Source: Heracleum sosnowskyi
Taxonomy: Eukaryota > Streptophyta > Magnoliopsida > Apiales > Apiaceae
Length of the DNA: 64,000 nt
NCBI GenBank assembly: GCA_030848705.1
Contig: CM061238.1
Span: forward strand, 54,475,133 to 54,539,132
Direction of reading: 5' to 3'
Position 1 is the first letter of the stretch. Each line of letters begins with the position of its first letter. Shown one piece after another: positions 19,551 through 29,103 of this stretch. The position numbers were made by a program, and so were the translations under genes. The notes under the pieces are model-generated. The model was given only the letters and a program-made list of their open reading frames with translations. It made no database searches and was not told where the DNA came from.

Positions 19551-22500
19551 TTTGGTTTTATTGTGTGCAGGGAGACAAAAGGAATCTTTGGTACTTGGAT
19601 AGTGGTTGTTCAAGACACATGACTGGTGATTCTACCCTGCTCACAGAGTTTCAGGAAAGAGCTGGCCCTTGTATTGCTTTTGGAGATGACAGCAAAGGCT
19701 ACACAAAGGGATATGGCTTGATTTCAAAAGAGAATGTCATCATAGATGAGGTTGCATTGGTGGATGGTCTTAAGCACAACTTGCTTAGTATCAGCCAACT
19801 TTGTGACAAAGGATTTTTAGTTACTTTTTCTAGAGAAGCCTGTGTCGTTTCTAAAGGAGGAAACAACAATGTGGTAATGACTGGATTCAGAAGGGGGAAT
19901 GTGTACATTGCTGACTTTAGTAGCACAAGTTCAGACACCATCACTTGTCTTTTCAGCAAGGCAAGCAAGGATGAAAGTTGGTTATGGCACAAGAAGTTAT
20001 CCCATCTGAATTTCAAAGTTATGAATGATTTGGTGAGGAAAGATCTTGCTAGAGGAATTCCACAGGTGGAGTTCTCCAAGGATGGTTTGTGTGATGCCTG
20101 TCAAAAGGGAAAACAGAAGAAGGCATCATTCAAAAGCAAGACAGAGTCATCAATTGTCCAGCAGCTTGAATTGCTTCATATGGACCTATTTGGCCCTGTA
20201 AATGTTATGTCCATCTCAAAGAAGAAATACTGTCTTGTGATTGTTGATGATTTTTCTAGATTTACATGGACTTTCTTTTTGCACTCTAAAGATGAGGCAA
20301 GTGAAATCATTATCAATCACATCAAGATGGTAAGCAATCATCCTGATTTCAAAGTAAGAAGGATTAGGAGTGACAATGGGACAGAATTCAAAAATTCAAG
20401 CATGAAGGTGTTCTGTGAAGAAAATGGTATTTTGCATGAGTTTTCAGCAGCAAGAACACCACAGCAAAATGGTGTAGTTGAAAGGAAAAACAGAACACTT
20501 ATTGAAGCTGCAAGGACAATGCTAGATGAATCAAAGTTACCTACATATTTTTGGGCTGAGGCAGTTAACACAGCTTGCTTTACTCAAAATATTTCTTTGA
20601 TTAATCAGGCCAAAGGAATGACCCCTTATCAGTTACTCAAAAGAAAGAAGCCACTATTGGATTTTCTTCATGTCTTTGGATGCAAGTGCTTTGTTCTGAG
20701 AAATCAAGCTGAGCATTTGGGGAAATTTGAAGCAAAGGCAGATGAAGCAATATTTGTGGGATATGCAGCAGGGAAAGCTTACAGGGTCTATAATCTCAGA
20801 ATCAACATTGTTATGGAATCTGTACATGTTGTTTTTGATGATCTCAAAATCCAAGGTCTCTGTGATGAAGGTTTCCATGAAAGTCTTTCTTTTGAAAATA
20901 AGGAAGGAGATCAAGTGAATCATGATAAGGCTACTGAGAAACAGCCTAAAGTTGTTGTATCTAGCACAGATGAAAGCAGCAGTGAAGATGAAATTGCTGC
21001 ATTAAGGTTAAAAAGGATAGCAGCTAGCAGACCAAATGGTCATTTCGTTGACAGTCATGATGGTGGATTCGTTGACAGTCAGAATGAGCGTTTCGTTGAC
21101 AGCCAAAACGGTCATACCGTTGATAGTCATAGGAATACTTCTAGAAGTGATCACTTAGGGACAACAAACTCAGGGGGAGTTTCTCAAGGACAAATATCCA
21201 ATCAAGGCAATCATGATCATGAAGCTACGTCTTCAAGAGCAAATCTACCTCCCTCAAGGAAATGGACTAAAGATCATCCCTTTGAACTTATTATAGGTGA
21301 TGTCTCTTCAAAAGTCCAAACTAGAAGAGCAACTCAAGAAGAATGTCTATATAGTAGCTTTCTGTCTCAAGATGAGCCAAAGAAAGTTGAGGATGCACTT
21401 CTAGATCCAGATTGGGTTTTAGCCATGCAAGAAGAGCTAAACCAATTTCAGAGAAACAATGTTTGGAAGCTGGTGCCCAGGCCTAATGACAGGAGTGTTA
21501 TAGGCACAAAGTGGGTGTTCAGAAACAAGATGGATGAAAATGGCATAGTCACAAGGAACAAAGCTAGATTGGTTGCAAAAGGCTATTCACAGGAAGAAGG
21601 AATTGATTTTGATGAAACCTTTGCTCCTGTTGCAAGACTAGAAGCAATAAGGATTTTCCTAGCCTATGCAGCCCATGCCAATTTCAAGGTCTATCAAATG
21701 GATGTGAAGAGTGCTTTTCTGAATGGGGAATTGGAAGAGGAGGTGTATGTAAGTCAACCTCCTGGTTTTGAAGATGATGATTTTCCAGACTATGTGTACT
21801 TCCTTCTCAAAGCACTCTATGGTTTGAAACAAGCACCTAGAGCCTGGTATGACACTCTCTCACAGTTCCTCCTTGAGAATCATTTCACTAGAGGTACTGT
21901 AGATAAAACTCTTTTTCACAGGGTTGTAAATGGCTCTACTTTACTTGTTCAAATTTATGTAGATGATATAATCTTTGGGTCTACAGATGTGAAACTTTGT
22001 CAAAAGTTTGCCAAGCTTATGCAAAGTAAGTATGAAATGAGCATGATGGGAGAATTAACTTACTTTCTTGGTCTTCAAGTAAAGCAAGTTAATGAAGGCA
22101 TTTTCATTAGTCAAACAAAATACATTCATGATTTATTAAAGAAGTTTAACCTAATGGAATGCTCTCCTGCCAAAACTCCCATGCCTACTGCCACCAAACT
22201 TGAATTGAATACTAAGGAAAAATCTGTGGACATTTCAAGTTACAGAGGCATGGTAGGCTCACTTTTATATTTAACAGCTAGTAGACCTGATATTATGTTT
22301 GCTACATGTCTATGTGCTAGATTTCAGGCTGATCCTAGAGAATCCCATTTAGTTGCTATTAAAAGAATTTTCAGATATCTCAAAGGAACACCAAACCTTG
22401 GCATTTGGTATCCTAGAGAATCTGGTTTTGAACTAATTGGTTATTCAGATGCAGATTTTGCAGGATGTAAAATTGACAGGAAAAGTACAACTGGAACCTG

Positions 22501-22900
22501 TCAATTCCTAGGAAACAAGCTTGTGTCATGGTTCAGCAAGAAACAAAACTCAGTTTCTACCTCCACAGCTGAGGCTGAGTATATTGCAGCTGGAAGTTGT
22601 TGTGCACAGATTTTATGGATGAAAAACCAACTACTTGATTATGGATTAAGAGTTGAGAAAATTCCTATTTTCTGTGACAACACTAGTGCCATTGCCATTA
22701 CTGAGAATCCAGTGCAGCATTCAAGGACCAAGCACATTGACATCAAGTACCATTTCATTAGAGAACATGTTATGAATGGTACTGTGGAGTTACATTTTGT
22801 TCCAAGTGAACAACAACTTGCAGACATCTTTACCAAGCCACTTGATGAATCAACATTCTCAAGATTAGTAAGTGAGCTAGGTATGCTAAATTTCTCTTAA
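19529..22900 (+). CDS. pol: Element B pol (about 1,120 aa, intact)
   Basis: Numbered from 19529: protease DSGCS with Asp24; integrase zinc finger from WHKKLSH (His154, His159) to CDACQ; catalytic triad Asp219 (HMDLFGP), Asp282 (RSDNGTEF) and Glu318 (ERKNRT), the last two spaced as D35E. A linker (about 470-600) includes four VDS repeats encoded by the dispersed motif. RT follows with YVDD at 810-813, then RNase H (SDADFAGC, AEAEYIA, CDNTSA) ending DIFTKPL. The first about 16 residues are probably not translated as such, because the frame lacks an ATG start of its own and a splice-acceptor-like TGTGTGCAG precedes GDKRNLW. All catalytic residues are present. Confidence 0.96.
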   Translation: MGTKIDLIWFYCVQGDKRNLWYLDSGCSRHMTGDSTLLTEFQERAGPCIAFGDDSKGYTKGYGLISKENVIIDEVALVDGLKHNLLSISQLCDKGFLVTFSREACVVSKGGNNNVVMTGFRRGNVYIADFSSTSSDTITCLFSKASKDESWLWHKKLSHLNFKVMNDLVRKDLARGIPQVEFSKDGLCDACQKGKQKKASFKSKTESSIVQQLELLHMDLFGPVNVMSISKKKYCLVIVDDFSRFTWTFFLHSKDEASEIIINHIKMVSNHPDFKVRRIRSDNGTEFKNSSMKVFCEENGILHEFSAARTPQQNGVVERKNRTLIEAARTMLDESKLPTYFWAEAVNTACFTQNISLINQAKGMTPYQLLKRKKPLLDFLHVFGCKCFVLRNQAEHLGKFEAKADEAIFVGYAAGKAYRVYNLRINIVMESVHVVFDDLKIQGLCDEGFHESLSFENKEGDQVNHDKATEKQPKVVVSSTDESSSEDEIAALRLKRIAASRPNGHFVDSHDGGFVDSQNERFVDSQNGHTVDSHRNTSRSDHLGTTNSGGVSQGQISNQGNHDHEATSSRANLPPSRKWTKDHPFELIIGDVSSKVQTRRATQEECLYSSFLSQDEPKKVEDALLDPDWVLAMQEELNQFQRNNVWKLVPRPNDRSVIGTKWVFRNKMDENGIVTRNKARLVAKGYSQEEGIDFDETFAPVARLEAIRIFLAYAAHANFKVYQMDVKSAFLNGELEEEVYVSQPPGFEDDDFPDYVYFLLKALYGLKQAPRAWYDTLSQFLLENHFTRGTVDKTLFHRVVNGSTLLVQIYVDDIIFGSTDVKLCQKFAKLMQSKYEMSMMGELTYFLGLQVKQVNEGIFISQTKYIHDLLKKFNLMECSPAKTPMPTATKLELNTKEKSVDISSYRGMVGSLLYLTASRPDIMFATCLCARFQADPRESHLVAIKRIFRYLKGTPNLGIWYPRESGFELIGYSDADFAGCKIDRKSTTGTCQFLGNKLVSWFSKKQNSVSTSTAEAEYIAAGSCCAQILWMKNQLLDYGLRVEKIPIFCDNTSAIAITENPVQHSRTKHIDIKYHFIREHVMNGTVELHFVPSEQQLADIFTKPLDESTFSRLVSELGMLNFS
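19551..19572 (+). promoter_or_regulatory. Splice-acceptor-like gag/pol boundary of B
   Basis: GGTTTTATTGTGTGCAG before GGAGAC. Equivalent T-rich tracts ending in AG, about 25-35 bases after the gag stop, are found in A, C, D and E at the same protein boundary, despite different relative frames. No donor site is identified. Confidence 0.4.
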
Positions 22901-23443
22901 TTATTTTTGAGATATTTGCAAGTTAAAATGCAGCCAGAAATTTGCTATGTTTTTCTGTGAATGAATTTTCTCAGGAAAAGGTAAAATTTTGTCTAAGTCA
23001 AAATTACTATGCCAACGGAATGCACCATTTCGTTGACAGTCTTAGCACTTTTTCTGGGTGTTTCGTTGATAGTTCTTTTGTATCAACGAAACGCAGTTTT
23101 ATCAACGAAATAGACAGGACCTTAAACGCCCAATTCTGATTCGTTGATATAAAGCGCTTTTAATCTGAACCGTTAAAAAATTGACACGTCTTTTACCACG
23201 ATCTATGCATACACCCCTGTAAGTATAAATCATGGTAATACTTTAAGAGTAACGGTTATATTTTTAAGCCAATCCAGTAATTTACATTTATTATTGGATT
23301 CATTTTCTGAGAATTTTTGGGGGAGTATTTAAGAAATTTTATTTTCATTATTTCTTTTTACCTGTTCTCAAAAATTCCAAAGGCTTTTTCTCTCTTCTTC
23401 TCTCTAACAAGCAATTCAGTTCGAAGCTTTCCTTTAATCAACA
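22901..23443 (+). other. Spacer between pol and env-like ORF of B
   Basis: Non-coding. It contains six RTCAACGRWWY motifs (23011, 23027, 23060, 23082, 23101 and 23138, four of them reversed or variant) and a pyrimidine-rich stretch just before the next ATG. There is no antisense gene of the kind found here in A and C. Confidence 0.75.
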
Positions 23444-26400
23444 ATGGCACCTATAGTCAAGCTTATGTCTGCTGGAGGGTTCATCTATGAGAAGAACAAC
23501 TCCATCCCTTTTGTTGTCAAGGAAAACCCGAACAGACTGTTCTTCAAAATGATGGATTTCATGAAGAATTGCAAGTTGAGCTATGCAATGTTTCACTCTA
23601 CACCACTCTACAATGAGATAATCGAGGAAATTTGGACCTCATGTGAGTATAGTGGAACACACTGCACACTAAAATTCACTCTTCAAGGTAATGAGTACAT
23701 AGTTAATTCTGATGTTTTGCAAGCGTGTTTACATATTCCTGATAATAACTGTGATGCTTTGCCTACTAACACTGAAATAACTACCATGTTAAATTCTATA
23801 AACTACTCTTTGCCTACTGATAATCTGGGTAGAATAATTAGGAGAGGTTTGGTTAGGGAATACAGTTATGTAGCTGATGCATTCATTAAGGTCTTTTCTG
23901 GAAAGATTAGTAATTTTGATGCATTAACTAACTCTATGTTAATTCTCCTAACCATGCTTCTAAATGATAGATATCACAACTTTAGCACCCAACTTATGTA
24001 TGAAATTGGTGCTAAGTTGGGTGACAAAGCAAATAGGAAGAAAAATATCTATTATGCTAGATTTCTGATGATGTTGGCTAACCATGTTAGTCCAGCACCA
24101 TTAGTTATCTCTAACCCTAATGCCAGGTTCGAGTGCTTTGTGCAAGAAAAGAGAGTATTGACAGACATACTGAGGCTGAACCACAATGGTGTATCTGCCA
24201 ATCATTGAGGTAACTACTACTATCCCTGTTAGTGTAGCTAACACCTCTACTGTTTTACCTTCCAATGTTGCTATGGAGTCTGTAGCTGTGACCCAATAGG
24301 CTCCTACCCTAGCAACAAAACCAAAAACAAAGAAATCCTCCAAGCCAACCTCAGGTGCTTCTCAAAAGGCACATGTTGTAAAAACTACCACACAACCTAA
24401 GGGGAGTGAGTCTGGAGTTGTGAGAGGTGAGGGAAGGGGTGAACATCAAAGAAACCCCAAGGATAAGGAAGGACAGGTTAGTGTGTACCAGCCAAGCCCC
24501 ATTGTGTCTTCCCAACAAGGCACAATGAGTAACATGGATTTAAACACAAGTCTAATTGCATCCTCCCAAAAGGATGTGATTATTGAAACAAGCTCTCCTC
24601 CTAGAGTACAGTCCAAAAGGGTAAGGGACACTTCAAGCCCAAAGTCTACATTTTCCCAATACCAAAGGAGAGTGAAGCAAAAGTCCAAGGGTACACAGGG
24701 TGCACACACACTGGAAGCAACACTTCCAGTTTCTCAAATTCAGTTTGATGTAACCCCTATCATTTCTCTGGGGTTACAGTCCTCTTCTCTAAACATCAAT
24801 CTTGAATTATCTCCATCAAATTCACCAACTCAATCTTTGGATGTGGACATGATCCATACATCTATTCCTGATTCTCCAACTCTAATCTTGGAGAAGCCCC
24901 ACTCTGAAGCTGGTGGCCATCACTTGCTAAGTGATTTGTTGGGCCATCAACCAATTTTTCCTGAAATTGCAAGGGGATCTGTGGACCAATCTCTAAAATC
25001 AATCACCACAGACTCTACTGTAATTTCTCATTCTCAAAGTGCTTTCTTGACTTCATCAACGAAACAGTCTATTTCGTTGACAAGTGTTTCTCCATCAACG
25101 GTATCCATACCGTTGACAGTTCAAACTACCATTCCGTTGATAGTTCACTCTGCACCTTTAATTGAAAATCAAGTTGTTCCCACAACTAGTGCAGATGATC
25201 TAGTGGTAGTTGAGACACTTCTAGGACTGAGAGGGAGTGAAACTGAGAGGCTGGCTTGTAGCCAGGCAAAAGGAGAGAATGTGAGTGAGAGGCTGGCTAT
25301 TTCTTCCAGCCAGGCAAAAGGAGAGATTGAGAGTTCCACCTTAGAAGGTGAAGGTGAGGGTGTGAGAGGTGTGAGCCATGGGGAGCCCATGATGCAAGAA
25401 CAGAGTGGAGAGAGAGAAGGGACTACAGGAGAAATAAGGATGGAAGCAGCCATTGCTAATGAGTTAATGGAGGTCAGTGAGGGAGAAAGGGAACTTACTT
25501 TCCAAGAGGTTTATCAGCAAACTCTGGATAGTATTTCCCTGGATCCTGAGACCTTTACTCATCCTGTGTCAGCCTATCAAATTTTGGCTCAACAGGGCAA
25601 TGTGGAGGTAGAGAGGTCACTACAACTAATTCACACAACTGCATCAATGCAAAGAGCAAAGGATGCCTTGACCAATCTACCTCCAGGAGCTGAAGCAAGT
25701 GGAGACTTTGATTTTTCTGATAATGAGGATAGCTTTGGTGACACTCTACAGGTGGCCACTACTGCACAGACTGGGACTTCTGTGGTGCCTCCTACACCAA
25801 ACTGGCTTTCTCAAGATATGCATGGTAGAAGCAATTTGGATGCTGCTATCACAAGGCAGTACAAAGAAGCATATCTAGCTCATGAGTCTGCAGGAGCAAG
25901 GGACAAGAAATTCTACAAAGCCATAATGGATTCTCTGGAAATTCAAAGGCTACAAATGTTGCAGACAAGGATTGAGGCTACAGAGATCAAGGATTCAATC
26001 AGCAACCTTAGGGCTGCTAATGATAGGAGGCTAGATGAAAAGCTTCCTCTTCTCACTGTGTCCAGGATGAACAGGTTTTTCTCTAAAGAACCTGAAGTGG
26101 ATTCCTCCTTGAAGACTCTCTCTTCTAGAGTGGACAAGGTGGAAGCCACTCTATCACAGATGCAAAAGGAACAGGAGAAACAAACTCAACTATTGGCCCA
26201 GCTAGTGGCAGCTCAAGGACTCCCAGCCATCTCTTTTGATGATAACAAAAAGGGGGAGAAATCTAAGGAGCTAGACATTCAGATTACCAAGGTTATGGTC
26301 CCAGCCATTTCCCTACCAAAGGAGCCATTAGCAATGGGGGAGCTTGGCAAGAAGCAAAAGGATGGTATTGACCTTATACAAGAAGCTTCTATGAGGATGA

Positions 26401-27896
26401 GACTTGCAGAACAAATCAAAGAACATTGGTCCAACATAGAAGCAAAGTTCAAGAAGATTACTGAAGATAAGGACTCAAATCCATCAACGGAACAGCCATC
26501 AACGAATGCCATGGCACTAGCATCAACGGAATGGGAGCCACAGACAAATTCTTTCTATCACCAAGAGCCCCTTCTACATGGAGTCACTCAAGGACCAAGG
26601 AAGGAAAAAGGATAAACTTCATGCATTAGGGATGTGGAACAAGCTACAATTCAAAGAAGCCTATCTCCCAAGTCCCCTGCTAAACCAAAGGGCAAAAACA
26701 TAGCAAGGACTTTCTATCCTGCACCTTATCCAGATGAGCACAAGCTTCTTGGTCTACTCATCACAAAAAGCAAGGAAAGTAATAATTATGAGATAAGGAA
26801 GCAAAGGGCAATTGTCTACAGGAATGGACAACAAATCTGTGTTTGGGCTGGTCATCCAAACTTTGCTGAAGCCAAGGCGGAGGAATCAGAAAGAGCAGCT
26901 ATGCAAGCTCTTGCAGTAGCTCAAGCTCTAGATGAAGAAGAAAGGAAGCAAGAGGAAAGCACTAGAGAGGAAAGGAGTTCAAAGAAGAGCACAAGGCAAC
27001 CCAAAGAGAGAGCTAGGAGAAACATAGACTTTGAGAGTGCTGATTCTCAGAGTACTGCATCAGACTCTTCTATACCTATTGCACCTCCAACAATTGCTAA
27101 TCCAGTTTTTGAGGGAAAGTTGGCCTGTGATCCTGCACATCCTGTCAATTTTCATGATCAACCAATCATGCCAAAAGAGGAACCAATTGATTTTGATGAG
27201 GCATACTTTCCAAAGTTCCTGTTAGAAAAGGACCAACCAATGAAGACAAAGAAGAGGCCTGTCAAAGCAAAGCCTGTTTTTGTGAGAAAGCCACAATCTC
27301 AAAAACCCCCTTCAAACCCAGAGGACTGCATGTACATTGCTGACATCAGGGAAGAATCCAGTCTACATCTTGACTTAGACAACCTGGTGGAAGTAAGGGG
27401 AATTGCAGCTTCTCAAAAGTTGCCTGAAAGACTAGTGTTCACATTCAAGGGTGGTAGAGAACAAGTGTGGCCTCTCTACAGAATTTTAGGAGAAGATTAT
27501 CAAACACTACTCTCAGTGTTTAGATGCTTGAAAAAGGACTTCGGTTTCACCAAAACAGCCAAGTCTGAGGTGGTCTCCAAAATCTGTCAGTTAAAGGCTA
27601 GCTGGAACAAGCCTGAGGCTCTTCCAAGGATACTTAGAGTTCCCTCAACAGGAAAGAAAATCCATCTTCAACCTTATTGGATGATGGAGTTTAAGGACAA
27701 GGACAATTGCAGAAGATTCTTCAGAATGGAAGACCAGCTGGAGAAGGCATCTAATCAAACTCTAAAGCTGATGCAATCCAAGCTTGGTGATCAAGATGAA
27801 GAGGAGAAAATCTTCTACAGAAGACTACAGGTCCAGATTGAGGAAAACAACTCCAAGAGAGGGAAGAAGACTATGCCACAAAGAAGTCACAGATGA
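23444..27896 (+). pseudogene. Element B env-like third ORF, with one frameshift and two stops
   Basis: The first part (23444-24208) starts MAPIVKLMSAGGFIYEK and encodes a 254-residue Asn/Leu-rich domain. After a frame change near 24190-24210 the frame runs on with a TAG at 24297-24299 and a TAA at 26613-26615 until 27896. The middle part is Ser/Thr/Glu-rich with a duplicated SQAKGE segment (about 25250-25330) and a coiled coil (about 25870-26200). The last part is Lys/Arg-rich and globular. It occupies the env-like position of SIRE elements, but I see no convincing signal peptide or membrane span. Eight dispersed motifs lie in it (25055-25141 and 26483-26532). The function is unknown. Confidence 0.75.
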
Positions 27897-28070
27897 AACA
27901 TTTGCTCAGACTAGAGGAGCACTTGTGGGCATTAGTCTTGTAAGTCTTATATTTTGTCTATAAAGTTTTGAAGCTTAATACATTTTCTACTTTTGTAATT
28001 TATGATGTATCTGAGTGTTTTTGTTATCATCAAGTCTCTTGATTTATGGCTGTTATTCTATCAGTCATAA

Positions 28071-28082
28071 ATTGGGGGAGAT
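28071..28082 (+). other. Polypurine tract of B
   Basis: ATTGGGGGAGAT directly before the 3' LTR; primer site for plus-strand DNA synthesis. Confidence 0.93.
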
Positions 28083-29098
28083 TGTTAGGAATATGTTGTT
28101 CTTGATGATAAGCATAAAACACTTAGTAGAATTTGTGTAAAGTCAATTTTGTAGCTGTCAACGAAATAGCATGCTTAGCAGTGTTTCGTTGACAGGAAGC
28201 TCATCAACGAAATGAGTGTTGTAGCAATTGCATTGTACAATACTTCACAGTATGATAGGCATTCTATTATATGTTTTAGATAGGTTTTCTAAGTCATGTT
28301 GACTATGTACCAGATAGGCAAAATAGGTTGGTTAATTGTAAATATGTTATGCCTTGTAATTCTGCCTAAGTGAAGACATGTCAACGGTATGAAGATTACT
28401 CTGTCAACGGTATGGAGTTTACCCATCAACGAAACGAGGGAAACACCATCAACGGAATGAAGAATGAAGCTATCAACGAAACACATCTCCTTGCTATCAA
28501 CGAATCAATGTTGCTTCTTGAACAGTTGACAAAGTGATAGTGACAGTTTACTGAACAGATCTAAAAGGAGATATGGAAGTGTACTTTGCATTGGAAACCA
28601 TCAAAGTGGTTACTGGAAATAAGGAAACATTCCAATTTCCAATAAGGCTCTTGGGAATGATTATAATGAGCATGAAGACAAAAGCAAAGATCTCCAAGGA
28701 CCATTGGACAAAAGGAATGAAAAGCAAGCTACTGATGGTTACTTCTATTATTCTTTAGTTTAACCAAATGTAGAATTGTAAACTTGGGATTTATAACCAA
28801 GTGTAGCAGTCACTTTAGAAAGAGAGAAGAAAAACAAATAGATTGTATTAGCTATTTTTGAGAGCATTCTTCTCTACAACATTGTAACTGAGCAGCTGTG
28901 AACATTTGTATCACAGATTATTTCCGCAATAAAAACACTTCAGTTGGATCATCAAACAATCCAACTGAATTATTTATATCTTGTGTTTTTATTTATTCAG
29001 TTCAGTTTAATTTCATAAAGTGTTTAGTTTCAAGAAAATATCAAGAATTGTATTCAACCCCCCCTTCTACAATTCTGTTAGGTCATTTGGGAATAACA
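28083..29098 (+). repeat. 3' LTR of B (1,016 bp)
   Basis: Same length as the 5' LTR and identical by eye except for one base (C at about 28517). It carries the same nine dispersed motifs, poly(A) signal (28928-28933) and two hairpins (28939-28969 and 29044-29076). It is followed directly by TTCAT. Confidence 0.97.
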
Positions 29099-29103
29099 TT
29101 CAT
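29099..29103 (+). other. Target-site duplication of B, right copy (TTCAT)
   Basis: Matches 15994-15998 exactly. The C env-like frame resumes on either side when B and one copy are set aside. Confidence 0.97.

Larger units (their letters stand above)
15999..29098 (+). mobile_element. Element B: complete, recent SIRE-type Ty1/copia retrotransposon (13.1 kb)
   Basis: Two 1,016-bp LTRs with a single visible mismatch (T at about 16433 against C at 28517), perfect 5-bp target duplications, primer-binding site, open gag, open pol, an env-like third ORF with three lesions, and a polypurine tract. It belongs to a different family from A/C/D/E: LTR sequence is unrelated except for the last about 60 bases, and gag is only distantly similar. 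About 39 copies of RTCAACGRWWY are spread over LTRs, gag, pol, spacer and env-like ORF. With usual plant rates one mismatch in 1,016 bp means an age of tens of thousands to about 100,000 years. Confidence 0.97.
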
